Below, in pieces: positions 1 to 8,175 of a DNA stretch of 33,259 bases. Where the stretch lies: NCBI GenBank assembly GCA_017994815.1, contig JAGOJY010000046.1:1-33259 (forward strand), in the 5' to 3' direction. The notes beneath the pieces were generated by a model. It saw only the letters and a list, made by a program, of their open reading frames with translations, was not told where the DNA came from and made no database searches. The DNA comes from Acidobacteriota bacterium (GTDB taxonomy: Bacteria > Acidobacteriota > Polarisedimenticolia > J045). Position 1 is the first letter of the stretch. The number at the start of each line of letters is the position of its first letter. A program made the position numbers and the translations under genes.

Positions 1-334
1 CGGTCGTCAGGCTGACCCCCAGCACCCGCGCGCACTGGCGCTGGCCGCAGCCGTTGGCCTTCAGCTTGTAGATCTTGTGCTGCAGCCCGGGCAGCTTCTT
101 CCAGTAGTCCGGGCCGAAGGCCGAAGAGCGGAACCAGCGCCCGCAGCTGCGGCAGCTGAACTGCGCCACCACTCCCGGCTTGCGCCGGACCCGGCGCAGC
201 CCGCGGCTGTAGTACCACCCCCGGACCGGCTCGGGGTCCAGGTGGTGCTCGCATTCCGGGTTCGGGCAATGCGGCGGCACGAAGTGCAGCACATTGGCGG
301 GGACCGTCCCCCGCTCGTGGTAGCGCGCGGCCAT
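1..334 (-). CDS. Transposase, N-terminal 111 residues (partial)
   Basis: The frame is open from an ATG at 334 to the window edge and has no stop. The visible protein begins MAARYHERG and carries a zinc-ribbon-like pair of sites, CPNPEC near residue 29 and CRSCG near residue 65. A basic segment and a helix-turn-helix-like stretch (IYKLKANGCGQRQCARVLGVS) follow at the visible end. This layout, zinc ribbon then helix-turn-helix before a DDE catalytic core, is typical of the DNA-binding end of bacterial IS transposases. The catalytic core lies outside the window. A GTG at 352 in the same frame is an alternative start. The family is inferred from architecture and from the inverted repeat shared with the right-edge copy. 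Confidence 0.75.
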   Translation of the reverse strand, partial: MAARYHERGTVPANVLHFVPPHCPNPECEHHLDPEPVRGWYYSRGLRRVRRKPGVVAQFSCRSCGRWFRSSAFGPDYWKKLPGLQHKIYKLKANGCGQRQCARVLGVSLTT

Positions 335-446
335 GGCCCTATCGGACCACACCGCGAGCCTCGTGGGGGCGCGCGACTACCGGAGGTGTCCCGCTCCCGG
401 GAATCGTGCCCGAATCCCGAGTTTCAGCCGCAGTTTCGCGCCGGCG

Positions 447-465
447 TGTGACTTTTCAGGCTCAC
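447..465. repeat. IS terminal inverted repeat (left copy)
   Basis: Read inwards on the minus strand the sequence is GTGAGCCTGAAAAGTCACA. The right copy at 32674-32692 reads GTGAGCTCGAAAAGTCACA on the plus strand, so 17 of 19 positions agree. The repeat directly abuts the stop codon (466-468) of the neighbouring AAA+ gene. Confidence 0.85.
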
Positions 466-3400
466 TTAGGAAGGGATGAGATCGAAGTCGCCGGCCAGGA
501 CGGCGGCCAGGTGCCCGGTGCGGTAGCCGCGCACCGCATCCCGCACCAGTGCCGAGGGCCGCTCGCGGTAGCGCCGGACGACAGGCACGGGGCTCGGCGC
601 CGCAGCCGCGAGACAACGCCGGGCCTGCGCCGGGAGGTCGTCACCCCGTTCGCGCGGCGGCTCGGCCGGCTGTGGTACGACCCTCACCCGCACCTGCCAG
701 CGTTCGAACTCGCGCTCGTTGTTCGCCGGGACTTCGAATGAATGCCAGCCGTCCTCGGGGGAGAGCAGCGAGTGCGCGCCGAGCCCGCTCACGGCGGCCA
801 TGAACCGGTAGCCGGCGGGGGCCGCGCTCGCTTCTTCGAGCACCGCGAGCCGCATCCCCCGTTTGCCGGCCCAGCCGCGGTACATCGCCGCCAGCGTGCG
901 CGCGAACCCCGTCGCTTCCGGCGGGACCCGCGGGCCGAAGTTCGACGGGGTCTCGACCAGGAGGAACGCATCGTGAGGGCGCCTGTTCTCGAGGTCCTCG
1001 CACGCCGTCGCGATCACGATCAGCCTGCTGGCGAGGCTCGCCACCACGTCGGACGGCACGTAGTTCCGGGTCGCGGCATCCTCGCGGCGCAAGCGGCGCA
1101 GCAACGAGGCTGCCGAGGCGAGCGCGCGCTCGATCCTGTCCCGGACCTCGATCCTGCCGAGCAGCGCGAACCGCTCGTCCGACTTCCAGAAGTCCTCGAG
1201 CCCGGTCAGCTCGAGGTCGCGCCGCTTCTCCTCGTGCCACGCCTCGGAAGTGACACGCTCCTCCAACGCCTCCAGCCGGACGGCAAGCGCGGCCAATTCG
1301 TCCGCCGTCCCGCGGGCACCGATAGCGATCTCGGCCAGGCTCGCGCCGCCGGCGGCGTCGGGCGCTGGCTGCGTCGCCGGCAGGTCCGGATCGACGAACG
1401 TGACGGTCAGGGCGTCCCCGGTTTGCCGCACGAACAGGAACTGGTCGCCTTCCGGCACCTCGTGCGCGACGATCGTATCGGCCAATGGGGCCAGGAGGTA
1501 GCGCTCGATCGCGCGCTGCAGGGGCCGTGCACCGAGGTCGGGCGTGAAGCCCCGCTCGAGCAGGAACTCGAGCGCGGCCTCGTCCCACTCCACCGCCCAC
1601 TGCCGGTTGCGCAATCCGCGTCGCGTGAAAACCTCCCGCAGCTGCTTGCCCAGGATGCGCCGCATGGTCTCGCGGTCCAGCGGCCGGAAGACGACGATCC
1701 GGTCGATGCGGTTGAGGAACTCCCGGCGGAATGCGCGGCTGACCGCACGTTCCACCGCGTGCTCGCTGAACCGTCCGGCGTCGTCGACGAACCCGGGCGT
1801 GCCGCCGCCGGCGATGCTCCCGAGATTTGAAGTGATGATCACGATCGCGTTGCGGAAGTCCGCGGTCTTCCCGCGACGATCCGTGAGGCGGCCATCGTCG
1901 AAAACCTGCAGGAACAGGTCCCACACGGCGGGGTGCGCCTTCTCGAACTCGTCGAGCAGCAGGATCGAGAACGGCTGGCGCCGGATCTGGTCGACGAGCG
2001 CGTCGTGTTCGTGCGCCGGGCCGGCGTCGCCGAGCAGTCGCCCGATGGCGTCCGGCGTCATCAGTTCGCTCATGTCGAGCCGGATCATCCGCGACGGCGT
2101 CCCGGAGAGGAACGTCGCGAGCGCCTTGGCGAGCTCGGTCTTGCCCGTGCCGGTCGGCCCGACGAACAGGAACACACCGAGGGGGCGCCGCGGGTCGGTG
2201 ACGCCGGCCTTGATCATCGTGACCCGCTCGACCAGGCAGGCCACCGCGTCCTCCTGCCCGATCACCTGTTCGTCGAGGTAGCGGCGCAGGCCGGCGATGT
2301 CGAGCCGCACGCGCTCGTCCAGCATCGGCGCACCCAGCCCGGTCAGGTCCGCGAGCGCGGCGACGATCTCGTCGACGGACACGGGCGCGGCTTGGGGCCC
2401 GCGCGCTTGCGCCGGCCGCCGACGCAGCGTGCTCTTCAGGAGTTGGAACAGGTTTCCGGGTGCGGCGAGCCCCGTCAGGTACTGCTGCGAAAGTCTCCAG
2501 GCCTCGCGCAGGGTCGCGTCGCCGATCGGCGGCGTGAGACCCCGTTCGTGTTCGGAATCGACCCAGGCCCGGGCCAGAGCGAGGGTCGGCTCGCCGGCCA
2601 GCGGCTCGACCCGCTGTTCGTCGACGACGCTCGCCAGCCGCGGGCACTGCAGCAGCATCTTCTCGTAGGCCGCCGGCTCGGTCTCGCCGAGGAGCACGAT
2701 CTCGCCGCGCTCCAGCACCGGGATCAGCATGTCGAGCGCGGCGGTCGGGTTGAGGAAGGTCGCACCGGTCCAGGCCAGCCCGTGGATGTCCCGCACGAGC
2801 CACACCACGCGCTTGCCGCGCTGGATCTCCCGCACCAGCCGCTGGATCCGGCCCTCGAGTTCGCCGATGAACTTCTGCCCGGCATTCAGCTCGTTCGGCG
2901 CGGCTTCGAAAACCGTCCACCCGTCGGCGAGCAGGCGCGAGGACACGGACCGCGCCAGGCTCGACTTGCCGCTTCCTTCCGGTCCGATCAGCACGACCGA
3001 GCGCGGGGGATCGGCGGTGAGCGCGGCGACGACCGCCTGCGCGGTGCTGACCAGCGCTTGGTGCGCGATCGGCGGCGGCTCGCCCGGGTCCGCGGGGCAA
3101 AGGACGCGTCCGAACGACTGCAGGAACTCGAGGTCGATGATCCGCGCGCGGGCCTGCCGGAGTTCGGCTTTCAGCGGTTCGAGCGCAGCCGTGGTGGACA
3201 GGTACCCTTCGATCGCATCGAGGCGCGAGGCCGGCAGACCATCGAGCATCCCGGCAAAGGTCGGTTGCTCGCCGCGAGCGATGCGGCTCGCGCAAAACCC
3301 GGCCAGCACCGGGCCGTTGTGCTGGTCCTTCCAGCTGTCGTCGATCATCGCCAGGACGGGACCGACGAGCGGTGCTGTCGGCGGGACGTGCGCGTCGAGC

Positions 3401-3870
3401 ATCCGTAGCGCGAAGACACGGTTCCAGGTGGCGAAGCCGCTCATGCTCGCCATGACACGCCCGGCGAGCGCGGCTCCGTCCGGACGCCGCGCCAACGCGA
3501 CCAGCGCCGCGCACGCCAGGGTCAGGGAATCGCCGCTGTAGAGCCGGTACAGCGACTCGGCGTCGAACTCCGCCGAAACCATCCACTCCACGGCGGCGAC
3601 GAAGCCCGGCTTGGCCTCGAACTCGGAGGCGAATTGCGAGGCATCGTACTCGGCGCGGAGATCCGTGCGGATCCCCGCGAGCCGCTGCTCGCGCGACGCG
3701 GGTGCGGCCGGGGGTGCGGGAGGCTGGGCCGCCTCGACGATCGGCGGCGCGGCTTCGTCGGGTTCGATGGGCGACGCTGGTTCGACCGGTGCGCCGGCGG
3801 ACCGGCGCGCGAGGAAATACGCGACCAGGCCGAAGCCCAGCAGCAACAGCAGGACCAACGAAAACGGCAC
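466..3870 (-). CDS. Membrane-anchored Clp/Hsp100-like AAA+ ATPase fused to a release-factor body lacking GGQ
   Basis: 1134 aa, GTG start preceded by a G-rich ribosome site. Residues 3-20 form an N-terminal membrane anchor, followed by a Pro/Ala linker. Residues 60-250 are helical and have no family I recognise. AAA module 1 has Walker A GPEGSGKS (296-303) but its Walker B reads VRDIH (359-363) instead of the usual IDE(I/L)H. Module 2 has GPTGTGKT (571-578), LLLDEFEKAHP (637-647), sensor ITSNLG (669-674), an FLNRID arginine-finger segment (718-723) and GARPLQRAIER (780-790). The aromatic GYVGYEEGG pore loop of ClpB/ClpC is absent (about 614-628). From about 865 the protein matches class I release factors: an EDFWKSDERFALLG helix, TLAAMYRGWAGKRGM (992-1006), a GLGAHSLL...GWH segment, and a tail GYRTGHLAAVLAGDFDLI like the last residues of RF1/RF2. 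The GGQ catalytic domain between these parts is missing. Function unknown; a ribosome-associated quality-control role is inference. Confidence 0.8.
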   Translation of the reverse strand: MPFSLVLLLLLGFGLVAYFLARRSAGAPVEPASPIEPDEAAPPIVEAAQPPAPPAAPASREQRLAGIRTDLRAEYDASQFASEFEAKPGFVAAVEWMVSAEFDAESLYRLYSGDSLTLACAALVALARRPDGAALAGRVMASMSGFATWNRVFALRMLDAHVPPTAPLVGPVLAMIDDSWKDQHNGPVLAGFCASRIARGEQPTFAGMLDGLPASRLDAIEGYLSTTAALEPLKAELRQARARIIDLEFLQSFGRVLCPADPGEPPPIAHQALVSTAQAVVAALTADPPRSVVLIGPEGSGKSSLARSVSSRLLADGWTVFEAAPNELNAGQKFIGELEGRIQRLVREIQRGKRVVWLVRDIHGLAWTGATFLNPTAALDMLIPVLERGEIVLLGETEPAAYEKMLLQCPRLASVVDEQRVEPLAGEPTLALARAWVDSEHERGLTPPIGDATLREAWRLSQQYLTGLAAPGNLFQLLKSTLRRRPAQARGPQAAPVSVDEIVAALADLTGLGAPMLDERVRLDIAGLRRYLDEQVIGQEDAVACLVERVTMIKAGVTDPRRPLGVFLFVGPTGTGKTELAKALATFLSGTPSRMIRLDMSELMTPDAIGRLLGDAGPAHEHDALVDQIRRQPFSILLLDEFEKAHPAVWDLFLQVFDDGRLTDRRGKTADFRNAIVIITSNLGSIAGGGTPGFVDDAGRFSEHAVERAVSRAFRREFLNRIDRIVVFRPLDRETMRRILGKQLREVFTRRGLRNRQWAVEWDEAALEFLLERGFTPDLGARPLQRAIERYLLAPLADTIVAHEVPEGDQFLFVRQTGDALTVTFVDPDLPATQPAPDAAGGASLAEIAIGARGTADELAALAVRLEALEERVTSEAWHEEKRRDLELTGLEDFWKSDERFALLGRIEVRDRIERALASAASLLRRLRREDAATRNYVPSDVVASLASRLIVIATACEDLENRRPHDAFLLVETPSNFGPRVPPEATGFARTLAAMYRGWAGKRGMRLAVLEEASAAPAGYRFMAAVSGLGAHSLLSPEDGWHSFEVPANNEREFERWQVRVRVVPQPAEPPRERGDDLPAQARRCLAAAAPSPVPVVRRYRERPSALVRDAVRGYRTGHLAAVLAGDFDLIPS

Positions 3871-3997
3871 GAAACGTCCCCCGCGCGACGACGACGAGGA
3901 CGGCCGGGAAGGCTAGCAGCCCGGTCCGGCGACGCCGACCGCGCTGCCCTCGACGTACCCCCGAACGCGCGCCGGAGAGAGTATCACCGCGGTGCCG

Positions 3998-5143
3998 CTA
4001 CGGGAGTGCCGCGAGGCGGCGGATGCCCTCGTCGAGGGCCGCGTCGGTCTTGCAGAAGGCGAAGCGTGCGAGGTGGCGCACGCCGCGGTCGGCGATGAAG
4101 GCCGAGACCGGGATCGCGGCGACGCCGGCCCGGGCCGGCAGCGCGCGGCAGAACTCCAGGTCGTCCTCGAAGCCGAGCGGGCGGATGTCGCAGCAGACGA
4201 AGTACGTCCCCTCCGGCTCGAGCACGGCGAGACCGGCGGCCGCGAGGCCGCGGCACAGCCGCTCGCGGCGTGCCGCGTACTGCGCGCCCAGTTCGGCGAA
4301 AAACGAATCGGGTGCAGCCAGCGCGACGGCGATCGCCGCCTGCAGCGGGGTGGCGACGCAGAACGTGATGAACTGGTGCGCGGAGCGCAGGGCGCGGGTC
4401 AGCGCCTCCGGGGCGCAGGCGTAGCCGATCTTCCAGCCGGTCGCGCTGAACGTCTTGCCGGCCGAGGAGATCATGACCGTGCGCCCGCGCATGCCCGGCA
4501 ACTTCGCCAGCGGCACGTGTGGGACCCCGAACGTGATGTGCTCGTAGACCTCGTCGGTGATCGCCAAAAGGTCGCGCTTGCGGCACAGTTCCGCGATCGA
4601 CTCCAGCTCGTCGGTCGTGAACACCTTGCCCGTCGGATTGTGCGGGCTGTTCAGCAGGATCGCGCGCGTTCGGGGCGAGAGCGCGCGCTCGAGCGCGGCC
4701 GGGTCGAGCGCGAAGCGCGGGGGCAGCAGCGGGACGGGCCGCGGCACGGCGCCGGCCACGGCCAGCGCCGGGCGGTACGAATCGTAGGCCGGCTCGAACA
4801 GCACGACCTCGTCGCCGGCCTCGCACAGCGACACGATCGTGGCGAACAGCGCCTCGGTCGCCCCGGCGAAGACGGTGATCTCGCGATCGGGGTCGTAGCG
4901 CAGGCCGTGGAAGCGCTCGCGGTGTCGCGCGACGGCGCGGTTCAGCTCGGGCAGCCCGAACATCCGGCAGTACTGGTTGCGCCCGGCCCGGATCGCCTCG
5001 CGCGCCGCCTCGCGCACGAATTCCGGGGCGTCGAAGTCGGGGAAACCCTGCCCGAGGTTGACCGCGCCGTGCTCGAGCGCCAGCTGCGTCATCTCGGTGA
5101 AGATGGTCGTGCCGAAGCCGCGCAGTCGCTGGACCAGTTCCAT
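3998..5143 (-). CDS. PLP-dependent class I/II aminotransferase (methionine/kynurenine aminotransferase-like)
   Basis: 381 aa, ATG start. It is a fold-type I PLP enzyme expected to transfer an amino group from an amino acid to a 2-oxo acid in the cytoplasm. Visible signatures are NLGQGFPDF (29-37), GATEALF (94-100), NSPHNPTGK (165-173) with N169 facing PLP, TDEVY (196-200) with D197 and Y200, the Schiff-base lysine K230 in SSAGKTFSATGWKIGY, and the substrate-carboxylate arginine R360. The NLGQGFPDF start and ATGWKIGY end of the lysine motif resemble YbdL/kynurenine-aminotransferase relatives. Substrate cannot be fixed from sequence. It is complete for the family. It lies upstream of the AAA+ gene on the same strand, 127 bases away, with nothing evident in between. 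Confidence 0.88.
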   Translation of the reverse strand: MELVQRLRGFGTTIFTEMTQLALEHGAVNLGQGFPDFDAPEFVREAAREAIRAGRNQYCRMFGLPELNRAVARHRERFHGLRYDPDREITVFAGATEALFATIVSLCEAGDEVVLFEPAYDSYRPALAVAGAVPRPVPLLPPRFALDPAALERALSPRTRAILLNSPHNPTGKVFTTDELESIAELCRKRDLLAITDEVYEHITFGVPHVPLAKLPGMRGRTVMISSAGKTFSATGWKIGYACAPEALTRALRSAHQFITFCVATPLQAAIAVALAAPDSFFAELGAQYAARRERLCRGLAAAGLAVLEPEGTYFVCCDIRPLGFEDDLEFCRALPARAGVAAIPVSAFIADRGVRHLARFAFCKTDAALDEGIRRLAALP

Positions 5144-5234
5144 GCGCAGATGCTATCGCGCCCGCGCGCCGCGCGGAGCGCGCGAACTCACGGCTCTGCC
5201 GGCCCGGGCAGCGCTCGGTCCAGCCGCTGCGCCC

Positions 5235-5250
5235 GCTCGGCGCGCCGAGC
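5235..5250. repeat. 16-base perfect palindrome between CBS gene and aminotransferase gene
   Basis: GCTCGGCGCGCCGAGC is its own reverse complement. It lies in the 139-base gap downstream of the CBS gene and upstream of the aminotransferase gene (both minus strand). It could be a hairpin or an operator. There is no T-run, so it is not a standard intrinsic terminator, and in GC-rich DNA it may be chance. Confidence 0.3.
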
Positions 5251-5282
5251 CCCGCGCCCAGCGCGCGGACCCGCGCGGTGCC

Positions 5283-5723
5283 TCACCGCGGATACTTGCC
5301 GCAGATGTAGTCGTTGAGGTGCAGGATCTCGGCTTCTTGGTCCCGGATCAGGTGCTTGACCAGGTCGCCGATCGAGACGAGGCCGACGAGGTCGCCGTCG
5401 CGCAGCACCGGCAGGTGCCGGCAGCGCTCCGCGGTCATGACCGCGAGCGCTTCCTCGACACCGTGCTCGGGAGCGACATAGGCGATCTCGGTGCTCATGA
5501 TCTCGGCCACGCTCGTCGTGCGGGACGTTCTCCCCTCGAGCACGACGCGGCGCAGGTAGTCGCGCTCCGTGAACATCCCGCACAGCGCGCTCCCGTCCAT
5601 CACGACCAGCGAGCCGAAGTTGTGGGCCACCATCTTCTCGATCGCCTCGTACACCGATGCGGAGGGGGTGGTGGTTTGGACGGTGGTTCCCTTCTCGCGC
5701 AACACATCGGCAATCCGGCCCAT
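5283..5723 (-). CDS. CBS-domain pair protein
   Basis: 146 aa, ATG start, no other domain. Two CBS units are visible: residues about 6-62 (VYEAIEKMVAHNFGSLVVMD...GMFTERDYLRRV) and about 72-132 (VAEIMSTEI...VEEALAVMTAERCRHLPVLRDGDLVGLVSIGDLVK). Such stand-alone pairs bind adenine nucleotides (AMP, ATP or SAM) and act as energy sensors on partner proteins. The G-x-(F/V)-(T/S)-x-x-D motif that contacts ribose phosphate is present in both units (MFTERD and LVSIGD). It sits 54 bases downstream of the VWFA gene on the same strand and may be read through from it. No partner is evident in the window. Confidence 0.9.
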   Translation of the reverse strand: MGRIADVLREKGTTVQTTTPSASVYEAIEKMVAHNFGSLVVMDGSALCGMFTERDYLRRVVLEGRTSRTTSVAEIMSTEIAYVAPEHGVEEALAVMTAERCRHLPVLRDGDLVGLVSIGDLVKHLIRDQEAEILHLNDYICGKYPR

Positions 5724-5777
5724 GAGCGGCCTCCCGCGGGCGTCCCCGCCATCAGCTAAGCGTGAAATATTAGGAGC

Positions 5778-8111
5778 TTATTGTTGCTGATTACCGTCGC
5801 GGGGGGAAGCCCCCCCGCCCGGTTCCGTCGAGCGCGCCCGCCGCGGCGCGAACAGCCGTTCGGAACACAGCCGGCCGGCCCGCCCCGCGAACAGGCCGAG
5901 CTGTTCGAGCAGGCCGGCGGCCTCGGCGCGGACGGTGGGGGAGGCGTCCACCTCCACGCACAGCGGTCCGGCGGTCGTGTCGGGACGGTGCGGCATGCCG
6001 CGAAGGCTGGCGAACGTGGCGTGCAGGTTGACCACGCCGGCGCGGGAGCTGCCGAGCCGCAGGTCCACCGCGTGCAGCCGGCAGTCCCGCGCCCGCTCGC
6101 CGGGGCAGGGGGTGACCTCGTCCGAGCGCGGGTAGACGACCGAGAGCACTTCGAAGCCGCGCGCCGCCGCGGCCACCGCGGGGTCGGACACGGCCCAGCG
6201 CAGCGTGTGCAGCGCGAGCGGGGAGGAGGAGACGAGGTCGGCGGGGGGATGCCACGCATCCGCGTGGGGGAGGATCACGCGGTAGAAGCCGACCGCATCG
6301 CGCTCCGGGTCGTACAGCGGGACGAGCGGCACGCGCACGCGCACGTCCAGGGGCGGTGGAAACAACGCGGCCAGGTCGCTCCAGTGATCGAACGCGCACT
6401 GCAGCGGCCCGGCCGGCTCGCCGCCCGCGCCGACGAGCAGGCCCGAGCCGAGGCGGGCCTCGAGCGAGGCGAAGAGCCGGTCCGCCGCGACGTCGCCGAG
6501 CCATTCGGCCAGCGCCCGCTGCAGCTGCAGCGGAGGTGGGTCCCCGGCGGAATCGGCGAGCTGCGCCGCGAGCGCGGCCTGCTGCTCCGGGCTGGGGGCG
6601 GCCGGTCCCATCTGCTCGAAACGCTCGCCCAACTCCTTGGCGCGCATCGCCTGCGAGCGCTCGCGCGCCCAGCGGCGGTACTCCGGCTCGTGCAGGTACA
6701 TCGCCTGCGCGATCGCCGGGCGCAGGTTCAGGAACGTCTCCCCGTGGAGCAGCAGCGGGCTGATCGCGCCGCCGAGCGTCGCCCCGCACGGGCCGCACAC
6801 GTGACGCTCGAGCAGCCACGCGAGCGCGTCCTCCGGCCGGCGCATCTTCTCGCGCAGTTCCGACAGCGAGGGCAGCGCCACGCAGACCATGCGCTCGGCG
6901 TACTCGGGTTCGCGCTGGATGCGCGTGCGGAACAGGCCCGACTGCAGGTACGGCTCGGCGCGGTACAGGATTCCCGGTTCCTGGACCAGGTCGCCCACGC
7001 GCGCGAGCAGCGCCGCCCGGCTCGGCGGCAGCAGGAACAGAGGTTGCGCCGCGCCCGCGGGCAGGAAAGGAAGATCGCGCGCCCGCCACGCCGGGAGCGG
7101 CGCGCCGCCGGCATCGAGCCCGCACGGCGCATCGCTCGCCGCGATGCTCACCGGCTCCGTCGCGACGAGTCGCGGCGTCGTGGAGACGCCCGCGAGCCGG
7201 TGCGGGAGGATCGACTCCACGCGGCAGGGCAGGTCCGCGCGCGGCCGCACCACGACCGCGTGACGCGAGGGACCCGCGGCGTCCTGCGGAGTCGCGGGGC
7301 TGGGCTGGTACGTGACGCTCCACTCGCGGCCGAGCCGCGCGCGCAGGTCGGTGAACAGCGCCCCGAGCTCGCTGTCCTTCTCGACCAGGTACACGTGGCC
7401 GCCCGTCGTCTCCGCCGCCTGCTGCAGCCCGCGCGTGCTGAGCCAGCGCCGTGACTTGTCCACGGGCGGCATCGCCAGCGTGAACACGCGCAGGTCGGTG
7501 ACCTGCTCGGCGCGCCCGAGGACCTCGTCGAACGAGCGCTGCGCCGCGACGTTGTCCTCGCCATCGGTGAACAGCACGATCACCTTGCGGCCGCCGAAAG
7601 CGTTGAGGTAGTCGATGACCTGGGCCAGCGCGTTGCGCAGCGCCGTCTCGCCCCCGACGCGGACCTGCTGCAACGCGCGCCCGACGCGCTCGATGTCGCG
7701 CGTCGGCGGCTGGAGCAGTGCCAGGTCGTCGTCGAAGCGCGCGATGGCCACGCTCTCGCTCGGGCCGAGCCCGATCGCGAACTCGCGCGCCGACTCGCGG
7801 CAGCGCTCGAGGTGGTCGCGCATGCTGTAGCTGGTGTCGAACATCAGGACGTAGAGCGTCGGCGGACCGTTACGGTCCACGGCGACCACGCGCACCGGCC
7901 GCGCGTCCTCCTCGATCGAGATGTCGCGCGGACCGAGCGCCTCGCAGGCGCCGGCGGCGGAGCGCCCGGGGAGCACGAGGACCGGCCAGTGGACGCGCCG
8001 CACGAGGATGTCCTCGGTCAGCTCGACGTCGCGCGGGAGCGCCGGCGCGGCTGCCACCCGGCCGGTCAAGACCAGCGCGAAGGCGGCGAGGACCGCGCAG
8101 CGCCACGACAT
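5778..8111 (-). CDS. Secreted VWFA-domain protein (Acidobacteria-type)
   Basis: 777 aa, ATG start. An N-terminal signal peptide (CAVLAAFALVLTGRVAAAPA) predicts export. The von Willebrand A domain spans about 85-290: the MIDAS metal motif DTSYS is at 92-96, the GGETALRNAL segment supplies the threonine near 156, and FTDGEDN (182-188) supplies the conserved aspartate. The shape of a short leader, a beta-sandwich-like segment ending PPTLYVLMFDTS and a VWA matches the VWFA-related proteins common in Acidobacteria. Residues 300-777 are not recognised; they contain paired cysteines (for example HVCGPCG) and look extracytoplasmic. VWA domains mediate metal-dependent protein binding; the ligand is unknown. 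It lies between the TonB-fusion gene (64 bases upstream) and the CBS gene, all on one strand. Confidence 0.8.
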   Translation of the reverse strand: MSWRCAVLAAFALVLTGRVAAAPALPRDVELTEDILVRRVHWPVLVLPGRSAAGACEALGPRDISIEEDARPVRVVAVDRNGPPTLYVLMFDTSYSMRDHLERCRESAREFAIGLGPSESVAIARFDDDLALLQPPTRDIERVGRALQQVRVGGETALRNALAQVIDYLNAFGGRKVIVLFTDGEDNVAAQRSFDEVLGRAEQVTDLRVFTLAMPPVDKSRRWLSTRGLQQAAETTGGHVYLVEKDSELGALFTDLRARLGREWSVTYQPSPATPQDAAGPSRHAVVVRPRADLPCRVESILPHRLAGVSTTPRLVATEPVSIAASDAPCGLDAGGAPLPAWRARDLPFLPAGAAQPLFLLPPSRAALLARVGDLVQEPGILYRAEPYLQSGLFRTRIQREPEYAERMVCVALPSLSELREKMRRPEDALAWLLERHVCGPCGATLGGAISPLLLHGETFLNLRPAIAQAMYLHEPEYRRWARERSQAMRAKELGERFEQMGPAAPSPEQQAALAAQLADSAGDPPPLQLQRALAEWLGDVAADRLFASLEARLGSGLLVGAGGEPAGPLQCAFDHWSDLAALFPPPLDVRVRVPLVPLYDPERDAVGFYRVILPHADAWHPPADLVSSSPLALHTLRWAVSDPAVAAAARGFEVLSVVYPRSDEVTPCPGERARDCRLHAVDLRLGSSRAGVVNLHATFASLRGMPHRPDTTAGPLCVEVDASPTVRAEAAGLLEQLGLFAGRAGRLCSERLFAPRRARSTEPGGGASPRDGNQQQ

Positions 8112-8175
8112 GGCGCGACTATAGCCGCGGCAGGCGAAAGGCGCCGCCGTCGTGCCGGTGGCCGGCCGGGACCGG

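Larger units (their letters stand above)
1..465 (-). mobile_element. Insertion sequence, 5' part, cut by the left window edge
   Basis: The segment holds the N-terminal part of a transposase reading leftwards and, on its outer side, a terminal inverted repeat at 447-465. The same repeat, differing at two adjacent central positions, bounds a second copy at the right edge (32674-32692). That copy carries the C-terminal part of the same kind of transposase. The two copies are in direct orientation. About 110 bases between the repeat and the transposase start hold the presumed transposase promoter; no clear -35/-10 pair was seen. The ISfinder family was not identified. Confidence 0.8.
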
